Shown here in pieces: positions 36,629-47,100 of a DNA stretch of 64,000 bases. The stretch is from Autumnicola edwardsiae (lineage in GTDB: Bacteria; Bacteroidota; Bacteroidia; Flavobacteriales; Flavobacteriaceae): contig NZ_JAVRHP010000002.1 in assembly GCF_031846505.1 (NCBI RefSeq), positions 1 to 64,000 on the forward strand, in the 5' to 3' direction. Both the position numbers and the translations under genes were made by a program. The notes under the pieces are model-generated. The model had not been told where the DNA came from, did no database searches, and saw nothing but the letters and a program-made list of their open reading frames with translations. The stretch's first letter is position 1. Each line of letters opens with the position of its first letter.

Positions 36629-39600
36629 CTATTTCCTTTTAAAGATGGTAAGTGGACCGTTGTTGTTGGCCATTATGTAGTGGGCTTCTTCTCTTATCTT
36701 AATACCTGCCATTCCCTTTACATTATATCCGTTATAGAAACTTATATCCCTCTCAGGTTGTAAATTCCCTTCGGAATCTGAAACTAAAATATAGCCTGTG
36801 TTAGAATCGTACCTTATAGTCTCTACTTCAGCCTCAAAAATTCCTCCAACACCAATAACATCGGGAAAACCATCGTCGTTTATGTCTGTTATCTGAAAAT
36901 CCATTGTAGGGCCAATTTGGGCTTTAGTGGGTAACTCCTTTTTCGTAAAGCTGCCATCTCCATTGTTTATTACAATAATAGAACTGAAGGTGTATACTTC
37001 CTTATGATAGGAGTTGGAAATTTCTTCTTCCCCATAAATGTCTTGTAGTGATGAAGATGCAAATTCTTCATAAGTCGGTATTTTTTCACTAACAAAGGGG
37101 TTTTGTACTGTAGAACATTCCTTTCCCCGTACTGGCACTAATTTACCCTGGTAAACCTTGCTCAATACCATATCGTAGGTGTTATTGTTGTCGAAATTAT
37201 TTCCGTAGATATGGAGTGGTTTTTCTTCAGAAGGATGAAATTTGTTGTTCTCTCCCAGGTTACCTACTAAATAATCCATATCTCCATCTCTGTCAATATC
37301 AACTTCCTTTACAGTATTCCACCAGCCTTCAGTTTTTTCAAAATCTGGTATGGATTTAAGTGCAAATTTGCCATTTCTGTTCTCCAGAATGCTTATTGGA
37401 AACCATTCCCCAACAACAATAAGGTCCTCATCATCGTCATTGTCATAATCTGAAAAAATAAGGTCGTTTACTATACCTATTTCCAGTAATTCCGGAGCGA
37501 TTTCCTGGGTGATATCCTTAAAATGCCCATTTTCGTTCTCCAGGAGGTAAGATCTTGGCGCCAAAGGATACTTTCCGGGGATATGATGGCCTCCAATGGA
37601 GAGATCCAGGTCTCCGTCGTTGTCAAAATCTGTTGCGCGTACGGTTTTTGAACTAGTGCTCATTTTCGGCAATTTTTGGCTTACAGTAAAGTTTCCGTTG
37701 CCATCATTAATATAGAGTCTGTCCTGTAGAAGGGGATCATTCTCGTCTAGTTCATAACCGCCGCTGGTGACATACAAATCGAGATCCTCATCACCATCTG
37801 CATCAAAGAAAAGAGCGGCATTATCTTCAAAATCTTTCTCTTTTTCCCAAAATTGCCGATTTATACTTTCAAATCTACCTATTTTATGCTGAATATACAT
37901 TTGGGCAGGCTGTCCTGCTGCACCACCAATAAAGAAATCTTCAAGTCCGTCGTTATTAATATCTGCAACCTGAAGTGCAGGGCCTTGTTCTGAAAGTTTT
38001 TGAGGGAGTAAAGCCTGCCTCGAAAAATCATTAAATGTGTTTTCTTCATGTTTAAAGTTAATCCCAAGCCTTTGCGGATCTACAGGAGTGAAATTTTGAG
38101 CGGACTTTAAGGGTTGCTCTTTGTCACCTTTATATTGCTTTTTGCTGAAGGTAATTGTTTGATTTGGCTCTATATTTTCTGCGGCCAGGACCGAATTGTC
38201 TCCCCAAATTACCTCAATCCTGTCAATTTCTGTTTCTTCACCTATCCCAAAATTCAGGATGTTACTTACTGAGGATTGGTACCCCCTGGAGGTATAAAGA
38301 ACCTGATATTGTTGATTTTCAGGGGTGTACACTTTTACTTTTGTACCAATACCATTAATATTATTTTCACTTCCTGTGAGCTTTATATTAATAAAATTAC
38401 CTACAGAATTGTTCTTGTAGACAGCTGCATTTCCAGAAGAATTGTTAAGAACCAGATCCAGGTCACCGTCACTATCAAAATCGGCATAAGCAACTCCGTT
38501 TGTATTTATTTTTTTATCCAATCCCCAGTTAGTGGTGCTATTTTCAAAAGTTAAATCGCCGTTGTTTTTAAAGGCGTAGTTAGAAAGTTCATCAGAAGGC
38601 ATAATTTCCATCATTTCAGAAAAGGTAACATTTTCCTGTTCTTGCTGAAGTTCTCTTACCCTTGTCCTGTAATCCTGATTCCCGAGTTCCCGTTCTATTC
38701 CGTTTGAAATGAAAATATCCTTAAATCCATCATTATCAAAATCGGCAATTAAAGGTGCCCAGCTCCAGTCGGTTTTTGAAATACCCGCCAACTGCCCAAT
38801 GTCGCTAAAGGAACCGTTGCCATTGTTTAGTTGTAGTACATTAGACATATACGCGTAGTGGTAACCGGAATTTACCATAGTCCGGAAACCTTCAGTATTC
38901 ATGCTCGCCATATTTTGTTTTCCCCGCTGATGATCTTCTGCGAGCATGTCCAGAACCAGGAGATCGGGTAAGAAATCATTATTTATATCAGCATAATCAG
39001 AGCCCATGCTGTTATAGGAAATGTGCTTTAAACGGGTGTTGATCTGGTTGGAAAACGTTCCGTTCTTGTTGTTGATATAAAGAAAATCCGGGCCAATATA
39101 ATCGTTAGCCACATAAACATCTGGCCAGTCGTCGTTATTAAAATCACCAATAGAAGCACTAAGTCCCCATTCCTTGTTGATAATACCTGCCTGTAGTGTG
39201 ATATTGGTAAAATTTCCACCGTCGTTCCTAAACAGGTGATCTGAGGTTTCAGGGAAATATTGCTTTTCACCTGTAGACTCAATTTTGTTTGTGTTCCCAA
39301 AATCAGGCCGGTGGTTTACCAGGTACATGTCCAGGTCACCATCTTTGTCAAAATCAAAAAAGTAAGCCTGAATAGAGAATCCGTTATGATCCAGCCCCCA
39401 CTTTTCGGCTTCATCTTTAAAAGTTCCGTCTTTTTGATTGATAAACAACTTGTTCTTCCGAAGAACACTATTTTCAATAGAGGCAGATTTACATACGTAG
39501 ATATCCATCCAGCCATCGTTATTAATGTCTATCATAGTAACTCCGCTGGTCCAGCCATTACTGTCTTCTACTCCGGCTTCTGCCGTTACATCTTCAAATT

Positions 39601-39907
39601 TAAAATCGCCGGTATTTAAGTAGAGCTTATTGGAATTTTGATTGGAAGTGAAATAAACATCCTGAAGACCGTCGTTGTTTATATCACCAACAGCAACACC
39701 TCCGCCTGTGAAAGCATAAGGATAATTGATATAGTTAAACGCGGAATCCTGCTTTACCGTATTAGTGAATTCTATATTTGTTTTGGATTGGTCAAGCTCG
39801 GTAAACAGGGTTTCTGCGTCTGAAGTCTTTCTTTTTACTTCATCCCGGCCACAACCTGCGATAAAAATTAAGCAGATAAAAAGTATTGTTCTGAAAATAA
39901 GGGACAT
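36629..39907 (-). CDS. FG-GAP/VCBS repeat lipoprotein with ASPIC/UnbV domain (CRTAC1 type)
   Basis: A large exported lipoprotein (about 1092 residues, LIFIAGC lipobox). It is built from many FG-GAP/VCBS repeats of the DINNDGLQDVYF type with calcium-binding Asp/Asn loops, forming one or two beta-propellers. An ASPIC/UnbV domain lies in the middle (about 505-575: INIKLTGSENNINGIGTKVK, SSVSNILNFGIG, RIEVIWGDNS). Such proteins are frequent beside SusC/D operons in Bacteroidota, but their role is not established; glycan or protein binding at the surface is an inference. A TTG at 39916 could start three codons earlier; the ATG at 39907 is preferred. It appears to be a single-gene unit with its own terminator. 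Confidence 0.88.
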   Translation of the reverse strand: MSLIFRTILFICLIFIAGCGRDEVKRKTSDAETLFTELDQSKTNIEFTNTVKQDSAFNYINYPYAFTGGGVAVGDINNDGLQDVYFTSNQNSNKLYLNTGDFKFEDVTAEAGVEDSNGWTSGVTMIDINNDGWMDIYVCKSASIENSVLRKNKLFINQKDGTFKDEAEKWGLDHNGFSIQAYFFDFDKDGDLDMYLVNHRPDFGNTNKIESTGEKQYFPETSDHLFRNDGGNFTNITLQAGIINKEWGLSASIGDFNNDDWPDVYVANDYIGPDFLYINNKNGTFSNQINTRLKHISYNSMGSDYADINNDFLPDLLVLDMLAEDHQRGKQNMASMNTEGFRTMVNSGYHYAYMSNVLQLNNGNGSFSDIGQLAGISKTDWSWAPLIADFDNDGFKDIFISNGIERELGNQDYRTRVRELQQEQENVTFSEMMEIMPSDELSNYAFKNNGDLTFENSTTNWGLDKKINTNGVAYADFDSDGDLDLVLNNSSGNAAVYKNNSVGNFINIKLTGSENNINGIGTKVKVYTPENQQYQVLYTSRGYQSSVSNILNFGIGEETEIDRIEVIWGDNSVLAAENIEPNQTITFSKKQYKGDKEQPLKSAQNFTPVDPQRLGINFKHEENTFNDFSRQALLPQKLSEQGPALQVADINNDGLEDFFIGGAAGQPAQMYIQHKIGRFESINRQFWEKEKDFEDNAALFFDADGDEDLDLYVTSGGYELDENDPLLQDRLYINDGNGNFTVSQKLPKMSTSSKTVRATDFDNDGDLDLSIGGHHIPGKYPLAPRSYLLENENGHFKDITQEIAPELLEIGIVNDLIFSDYDNDDDEDLIVVGEWFPISILENRNGKFALKSIPDFEKTEGWWNTVKEVDIDRDGDMDYLVGNLGENNKFHPSEEKPLHIYGNNFDNNNTYDMVLSKVYQGKLVPVRGKECSTVQNPFVSEKIPTYEEFASSSLQDIYGEEEISNSYHKEVYTFSSIIVINNGDGSFTKKELPTKAQIGPTMDFQITDINDDGFPDVIGVGGIFEAEVETIRYDSNTGYILVSDSEGNLQPERDISFYNGYNVKGMAGIKIREEAHYIMANNNGPLTIFKRK

Positions 39908-40203
39908 GTAGTACAAATTTTTGCAAATATAAAATTTCTTTCATGTTTAAATAGGAATATAAAACTAAAAACCGCCTCCACAATTAAGGAAGACGGTTTG
40001 CAGCTCTCATCACGAGATAACTATTACTCAACTCTAACTAACTACTTTCTACTTAAACTTCATTTTTATTAATCCTTAAATAGCTCCTTCAATTATTGCT
40101 CTAATTAGAGCATAATTCTATCTCACATTGTCGCCAATAAAACCGCCTCACCGTTATAAATGAGACGGCTTTCTTTTACTAGTAATTAATAAACACAGTT
40201 ATT
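39908..40203. other. Gap with two similar hairpins
   Basis: Two hairpins share the AACCGCCTC arm: 39968-39998 (loop side AGACGGTTT) and 40140-40171 (TGAGACGG). Each has C-A mismatches in the stem. The second is placed to terminate the SusC2-SusD2-GH10 operon. The rest is AT-rich without a gene. Confidence 0.5.
40140..40171 (-). terminator. Probable terminator of the SusC2 operon
   Basis: CCG-C-CTCA pairs with TGAG-A-CGG around a 10-base loop, with A-rich sequence on the minus-strand downstream side. It lies 33 bases beyond the GH10 stop at 40204. Confidence 0.55.
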
Positions 40204-42294
40204 TTATTCGCTCAATGCTTGTAAGACTCCTGAGTAAGCCGCTTTCTTTTCATAATTTTCATCAAAGAGTAGAGGGAATTCTGCCCGACCATCAGAGATT
40301 AACCAACTATCTTTATCTGATACTCCCCAGAAGGTAACGCCGTATTGTTGTTCTGCGGGTACATTTCTTTGGTAAGAGTTAATCACGTATTCATACATGG
40401 CCGCCTGGTATCCATAAAGCTGAGGGGTAGGAGTAAATCCTTGTTTTTCAAAAGGATTGATTTTCACATCCAGTTCAGAAACTTTAATTTGTAATCCAGT
40501 TGCAGCAAGTTTTTGAAACATATCATCAATACCTGACTGAGAGGTGTTGATTCCGATATGCATTTGTGTTCCAATACCATCGATCTTTGCTCCTTTTTCT
40601 CTTAGTTCCTGAACATAAGCAACTAGAGAATCTACCTTAGCGGGATTTGATTCCAGGTTATAATCATTAATAAATAAATCGGCCTCAGGATCGGCCTCTT
40701 CAGCATATTGAAATGCCTTTAAAGCCCAGTCTCTGCCAAGATGGTCAGACCAGAAAAAGACATCTGTGGCCTCACTATTTACAGTGGTGTTTAGGCTTGT
40801 ACGTAAACCGCTCCCGCCATCAGCCATAGGTTCGTTAACAACGTCCCAGGCATTTACATCATCTTCAAAGTGATTTACTGTTTCAGTGATAAAATTTTTC
40901 AATGCTTCGTCTACTACCTGTGCTGCATCACCTCCTTCAGAACCTCCTTCAGAGCCTGCTTCAACAAACATTATGTCGTCTACGTAATAAGTCATACTTG
41001 AGGCTCCCATATCGAAAACAATTCTTGTGGAAGAGTCATTTGCAGGAAATGTCCAGGTATATCTGGTCCATTCTGTACCAATTTCAAAATCTCCTGAATA
41101 CTGAGCTCCTGCCGCTGCATTTGTGGAGTATCTTATATTTCCTCCTGAAGATTCAGCTTTTATCCACGCAGACATGGTATATTCTTCACCTACAGTAGTA
41201 GGAATAGGATCACTAACAAATTGAGTGCTATAGGCGTTTTGACCTTCTCCTGTAGCTTGTAGTGCCCTATCGCCTGATCTTACATTTTCTGGATCTGTAG
41301 TTTGCACAAGGAGGCTGGCTCCATTGTATTTACCCCAGCCAGTGAATTCATCTCCTTCCCCTTCTTCAAGTCCTCCGTTTACCGGATATGTATCAGAACC
41401 TTCAGTTTCCTCAGGTTCTGCATTAGGATCATAAAATTGTGCATCATCGAGATAATAAGTCATGGCTGAAGCTCCTAAATCTAAGGCAATACCGGTTTCT
41501 GCAGAGTTTGCCGTAAATGTCCAGCTTAGGAGAGACCAATCTGTGCCTACTTCATAATCTCCTGAATACTGAGCACCTACAGAAGAAGTAGTGGAAAATC
41601 TTATATTTCCTCCTGAAGATTCTGCTTTTGCCCAAATACTAAAGGTATAAGTAGTTCCATCAGTGGTGGCTACGGCGTCGCTTACGAACTGTGTTCTCCA
41701 GGCATCCTGTCCTTCCCCGGTGGCCTGCAATGCCCTATCACCGGTTCTAACGTTATCGGGTTCTGTTGCAGCAACCAGAAGACTTCCTCCATTATATTTT
41801 CCCCAGTTAGTGAATTCATCTCCTTCTCCTTCTTCAAAGCCGGGATTTAACAATAAGTTATCAATATTATTGCCACCACCACCACCGGATTGTTCAACAA
41901 GGCTGTTCAAGTAGATGGCGTTTTGATTAGAATGCCATCCCAGGGTATGGCCAAAAATATTGAGACCAGCATTTTTTGCTGCTGCCACCATTTCATCTGC
42001 CCTTGAGAAATTGAAATTGCCATTATTATCTACAATAGCTCCGTGCTTCATATTGTATTCCAAGGTAACATTATCTGCCTCCTGACTTACTACTTCAAGA
42101 ATTTCAGGGTTGTTCGCAAAACTGGAATAGTTTATAGCAAATCCAACAGGGAATTCAGCAGTTTCCTGTAGCTGCCCTTCTGTTTCGTCGTAATCACCAG
42201 TATCTAGGACATTCACTTCGTAATCATCTGTACAGGAGGTGAAGCCTGTAAAAAGAGATACCATTATAATTGGAATATATTTAATATTTTTCAT
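40204..42294 (-). CDS. GH10 endo-xylanase with a duplicated inserted carbohydrate-binding module, lipoprotein
   Basis: A surface endo-1,4-beta-xylanase of 696 residues with lipobox FTGFTSC (Cys21) and an acidic tail. The GH10 barrel begins near residue 48 and is interrupted after GHTLGWHSNQNAIYLNSL by a glycine run and two modules, about 148-290 and 305-445. The modules are near-copies of each other: both contain EEGEGDEFT, GDRALQATGEGQ, IKAESSGGNIR-like and GAQYSGD segments, with a period of 156 residues. They resemble CBM4/22-type sandwiches. The barrel resumes at ETVNHFEDDVNAWDVVNEP; the acid/base is expected at Glu488 and the nucleophile at Glu607 in VSELDVK. Last gene of the SusC2 operon, 15 bases after SusD2. 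Confidence 0.94.
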   Translation of the reverse strand: MKNIKYIPIIMVSLFTGFTSCTDDYEVNVLDTGDYDETEGQLQETAEFPVGFAINYSSFANNPEILEVVSQEADNVTLEYNMKHGAIVDNNGNFNFSRADEMVAAAKNAGLNIFGHTLGWHSNQNAIYLNSLVEQSGGGGGNNIDNLLLNPGFEEGEGDEFTNWGKYNGGSLLVAATEPDNVRTGDRALQATGEGQDAWRTQFVSDAVATTDGTTYTFSIWAKAESSGGNIRFSTTSSVGAQYSGDYEVGTDWSLLSWTFTANSAETGIALDLGASAMTYYLDDAQFYDPNAEPEETEGSDTYPVNGGLEEGEGDEFTGWGKYNGASLLVQTTDPENVRSGDRALQATGEGQNAYSTQFVSDPIPTTVGEEYTMSAWIKAESSGGNIRYSTNAAAGAQYSGDFEIGTEWTRYTWTFPANDSSTRIVFDMGASSMTYYVDDIMFVEAGSEGGSEGGDAAQVVDEALKNFITETVNHFEDDVNAWDVVNEPMADGGSGLRTSLNTTVNSEATDVFFWSDHLGRDWALKAFQYAEEADPEADLFINDYNLESNPAKVDSLVAYVQELREKGAKIDGIGTQMHIGINTSQSGIDDMFQKLAATGLQIKVSELDVKINPFEKQGFTPTPQLYGYQAAMYEYVINSYQRNVPAEQQYGVTFWGVSDKDSWLISDGRAEFPLLFDENYEKKAAYSGVLQALSE

Positions 42295-42309
42295 TGTTAA
42301 TAATTTTTA

Positions 42310-44142
42310 TTAATAGCCTGGGTTTTGGTATTCTTCACCATTTGGATCTGAGATACTGTTTAACTGAGATTGAGGAATTGGCCGTAACCTATGGTATGGC
42401 TCAATGTTGGGTGCTGCATCTGGATTATATTCTCTAACCCTTTCTACCAGCATACCTCTCATGGCTAAATCGGGCCATCTCATACTTTCTCCAACCAATT
42501 CTCTTGTTCTTTCATTAAGGATAAAATCCATGGTAACATTAGAGGAGGTGATTCTCATTTCTTCTCTCCGTTCCTCTACCTCTTCTGAAGTCAATTCGGG
42601 TCTAAATGCTGCCCTCTCCCTTATTACGTTCAGATAATCTGCAGCTTTGTTTAGCTGTCCCAACTGGAATGCTGCTTCTGCCGCCAGGAGGTAGGCTTCG
42701 GAAAACTTACTTACAATAAACGGCCTGCCTGATACATCATTAAAGGCTGCTCGTTGTGTGTCATCATATTTTTTTAAGTTAGGATATACTTGTATCGCCG
42801 GATTTTGATTGGTATAGTAGTCACTCGGGCCTAATACCCAATAGTTTTTAACGGGTTTTAATCTGTCTGCTTCAGCATCTGTAGGCGCCAAATATATAGC
42901 GGTGTCTCCTACTTCCAGACCTAATTCAGCTATTCTTTCAGCATAGGTGTTATAGGCATCTGTACCTTGTTCGTTTACCGTGCTTGCATACCATACAGTT
43001 CGGAAGGAATTATTATAGCGACTGTCGTTAACTTTGTCGGCAAATGCTACTTCGTAAACATAAGGAAGCGGAGCATATCTTCTCAAAGGTCGTCCATATT
43101 GAAAGGGCCTGCTATCTATTAATTGCTGGCCTGCAAGCGCACTGTTAGGATAGTTACTTGGTATAGTGGCGGTGTAGTTTGCATTAAACATATTATTTGC
43201 AATATTAACTTTATTTGAAAAGTCACTGCCGGGATTAGCAACCTCATTAGCATTGTCATTAAGCGGTAAACGTTCAACAGAAAATAAAATTTCTCTGTTA
43301 TAGTCATTACCTTCCTGATGTACCATTCCAAAATCCTCTAATAATCCCGTTCCATATGCACCACTATTATTAATTAGATCTTCGGATGCTGCAAGAGAAT
43401 TTTCAAAATCACCAGATTGGCTTACAGAAGAATAGCCTCTAAATAAGTAAACCTTAGACAGTAAGTGTAATGCTGCAGCCTTGGAAACGCGGAATGCATT
43501 GGAGGGACGTTGGTCGGGTAGGTTTTCACTTGCATAGATTAAGTCACTTATCATCGCTTCATAATCTTTAACCAGAACTTCATCTGTAGGTAGGCGATAG
43601 AATTCGTTTGTAGGGCTGTTATTGTACTCCAGATCTCCTGCTCCCAGGTTTACCGGAACCGCTCCAAACTGTTGAACGAGTAGGATATAATATTGCGCTC
43701 TAAGAAAACGTGCTTCGGCCATAATACGGGTCCGGGTGTTTTCCGACATATTGACTTCAGGAGCAAATTCCAGTACGGCATTTGCCAAGTTTATGTTGGA
43801 GAAGTTACGATTCCAGGGTGTTAGAATAGCACCATTATTTGCGTCTAGCGTATATGTTCCCAATCTTAATACATCACCGTCCTGACCTGTAGCGGGCTGA
43901 TCTCCATAGGTCCATTCATCAGTACCTACTGTGGTAATGGCCAGGGCTCCGTTGGGGCCAAAATCATATCTTAAACCTGCATATATAGCATTAATAGCAT
44001 CTTCCAGGCCAACCTGGGTTCTAAAATATTCAGGAGTAAAACTTGTATAAGGCTCCTCCTGTAAGAAATCCTCCTCGCAACTTGTTGTGAACAAGGTTAT
44101 AAGGAGTAAACCTATTCCAGTTAGTTTAAAATTCAATTTCAT
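42310..44142 (-). CDS. SusD-like glycan-binding lipoprotein (system 2)
   Basis: Partner of SusC2 on the outer membrane. 610 residues with lipobox LFTTSC and an acidic EEDFLQEEP start. SusD hallmarks: EDAINAIYAGLRYDF, RIMAEARFLRAQYYILLVQQF and SKFSEAYLLAAEAAFQLGQ, and the C-terminal TMDFILNERTRELVGESMRW. The sequence is clearly different from SusD1, so the two systems probably prefer different oligosaccharides or decorations. It starts 12 bases after the SusC2 stop. Confidence 0.95.
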   Translation of the reverse strand: MKLNFKLTGIGLLLITLFTTSCEEDFLQEEPYTSFTPEYFRTQVGLEDAINAIYAGLRYDFGPNGALAITTVGTDEWTYGDQPATGQDGDVLRLGTYTLDANNGAILTPWNRNFSNINLANAVLEFAPEVNMSENTRTRIMAEARFLRAQYYILLVQQFGAVPVNLGAGDLEYNNSPTNEFYRLPTDEVLVKDYEAMISDLIYASENLPDQRPSNAFRVSKAAALHLLSKVYLFRGYSSVSQSGDFENSLAASEDLINNSGAYGTGLLEDFGMVHQEGNDYNREILFSVERLPLNDNANEVANPGSDFSNKVNIANNMFNANYTATIPSNYPNSALAGQQLIDSRPFQYGRPLRRYAPLPYVYEVAFADKVNDSRYNNSFRTVWYASTVNEQGTDAYNTYAERIAELGLEVGDTAIYLAPTDAEADRLKPVKNYWVLGPSDYYTNQNPAIQVYPNLKKYDDTQRAAFNDVSGRPFIVSKFSEAYLLAAEAAFQLGQLNKAADYLNVIRERAAFRPELTSEEVEERREEMRITSSNVTMDFILNERTRELVGESMRWPDLAMRGMLVERVREYNPDAAPNIEPYHRLRPIPQSQLNSISDPNGEEYQNPGY

Positions 44143-44154
44143 GTTATTATTTTT

Positions 44155-47100
44155 TTAAAATTTAAAATTAAGACCGAAAATTAAAGATTTTGTTGGTGGA
44201 GTTCCGGCTGAAATTACAAGTGCACTTCCGCTTAAATTCCCCGGACTGGATACACCTTGACTATTATTAAAAGTGCTTGTAGGTTCGGGATCTACCCCGC
44301 CTTTATCTACATAGGGAGAATAGAGTAAGAAAGGATTTTGAGAGGTCACGTATAAACGGAGACTTTTTACAAAGGTGTTCTCAAGAGCTTCAGGGCTTAA
44401 TGTATAACCAAAGTTAATACTTCTAATTTTTACAAAGGAGGCATCAAAATACCCAAGAGTAGTCCAGGCATCAGATTGCGGGCTTATTTGCTCTGCAGGT
44501 TGAGGAAAAAAGTTAGTAGGGTTATTTGGCGTCCAGTAATCAACTTTAATTTGATTTCTTCTTCCGTCATTAACTGTTAAATAACTGGATAATGTCTGGT
44601 GAGGCTGACTTATTAACGTGCCTCCTATTCTTGCATAAGTTACTACAGAAAGATCAAAGCCTTTCCAGGTAAAACGATTAGTGATACCTCCTTGCCAATC
44701 TGCTTCTGCACTTCCAATAACAGATTTATCGCTTTGGTCAATTACACCATCATTATTAATATCTTCCAATTTTAGTTGCCCCGGAACAGCTCCATAATCT
44801 GCTGCCTCCTGAGCCTCATCCAGTTGCCATATTCCTAATTTATTGTAATCAAAAATTGCACTTATTGGTTCTCCTATGTGGAGACCAGCATTTATGTCTC
44901 GTTGAAAACCACTCGTTAATTTTTCCAGTTCATTTCTGTTATAAAACCAGTTAATATCGGCTTCCCAAGAAAAACCATCTGGATCTGAAGGTCTAAGTAT
45001 ATCTCCGGAAAGTGTTACTTCCAAACCGCGGTTGGTCATTTCACCAACGTTTGTAACAAAGCTACCGACTGCTCCTGAGGATGCAGGTAATTGTTGGCCG
45101 TATAAAATGTTGTGAGTGCGGGCATTGTACCAATCTACACTTCCTGAAAGTCTATTTTGAAATAAGCCAAAGTCAACTGCGAGGTTGAGTGTCCGGGTAT
45201 ATTCCCAGTCCAGGTTTGGATCCGGGATGTTAAGAATATAAAATCCCTGTACTATGGATTGACCGTAGTTATACCTTACAGGAACTCCGCTAATAGTATT
45301 ACTAACCCCCCCCAAAGTAGAATACGGGGCAATGGCCTGATTGGAAGTTTCTCCAAAGCCTCCCCGGAATTTAAAATTATTTATAAAGTCAACATTCTCC
45401 ATGAAAGCTTCGTTGTGAAGGTTCCAACCTAAAGAAAATGCACCATAGGAATGGAATTCATTACCCTCTCCCAGTCTGGAAGAGCCATCCCTACGACCGG
45501 ATACTGTTAGAAGGTATCGATCATCATATGCATAATTTAAACGTACCATTTGTGATTCCAGTTGCCAGGAAGATTCACCTCCTCCCAGTTCTGCAGTTGG
45601 GGAAGGGGAAGATATTCCCAGATTGTAAAATCTTACAAAATCGGCTGTTATAGAATCTTTCCGGACATTAGTACTGTAATTTTGATCTTCCTGTGCACTG
45701 TACAAAAGAGTGGCATCTATTCTATGTTTCTCTGCAATTGTTTTTTTGTAAGTAATTAAATTTTCCAAGGTATAACCGAAGGATTCCGAATTTCCTACAT
45801 ATGCTGTATTTCCCTGGTTGGGTCTAAAATAAGAGGGTTGTGCAGGAATGTCCTGAGGTTGGAATTGTGCATTTTGTGTCTGCCTATAATAACCTCCGGC
45901 ATTTAATCTATAGGCTAAGCCATCAATAATTTCCCATTCAAAATATCCGGTATTAAAGGTATAAAGAGTCCGTACTCTGTCATCCCAGCTTCCTTCATAT
46001 TCCCTTATTAAAAGTGGGCTATAAGTAGATTCCTGATCATCAATGTTTCCGGCTGGAGTTACAAGGATATCTCCATTTTCATCATACGGAGGCATTAAGG
46101 GACTAAGGGTTAAAAGAGGAAATACGTTCAAACCGAATTGAGAACCGTTGGTAATCGTTAGATTATTAAGGGTACTAATTCCTATGCTTACTTTTTCCCC
46201 TACATTAAAATCCCCATTAGCTCTTAATGAGTAACGCTCAAAATCTTGTAGTGGTAAAACAGTAGTCTCTTTAAAATATCCTAACCCGGTAGAGAAGCGG
46301 GCAGTTTCACTACCACCAGAAATATTTAAATTATGATCTGTAATTATACCGTCCTGATATACCAAATCCTGCCAGTCTGTATCTCTTCCCTGCGCAATAC
46401 CTTCAATTTCCCTAGGTCTGTAACCTTCGCGAAATGGTGAAATATCACGTAAGGCGCGATATTCTTCTGCACTATAGACATTGTATTTTCTAGCCACTGT
46501 ATTAATTCCTGTATAGGTATCAAGGTTAACAGTAGTTTCTCCTACTACACCATCTTTAGTAGTAATAAGAATAACTCCGTTTGCGCCCCTGGAACCATAA
46601 ATAACTGTGGCCGAAGCATCCTTTAATACATCAATTGTTTCAATGGAATTTGGACTTATGTCTGTAAGACTTCCCTGGTATGGAATTCCATCTACCACCA
46701 CGAGAGGGCTATTATCTCCTGTAATAGATCTGTTCCCGCGAATCCTGATTCTTGCATCTGCTCCCGGTCTGTTACCAACAGGTTGTATTTCGACTCCCGC
46801 GAGGCGACCCTGCAGTTGTTGCTGGATATTGGCGGCAGGGACTTCCCTTAGTTCTTCACTAGATGTTGAAACTATAGATCCTGTAACATCACTACGACGT
46901 TGGGTACCATACCCAACGACAACGATTTCGTCAAGGGATTGAGTATCTTCTTGCATAGTTACATTAATAACAGATCTCCCTTCTATAGGGATACTTGAAC
47001 TTCTAAAACCTACAAAACTAAATGTCAGGGTTCCGGTAGGCGGAACACTGGTAATACTGTAATTACCATCAAAATCTGTAACTACTCCTCGATTGGTGCC

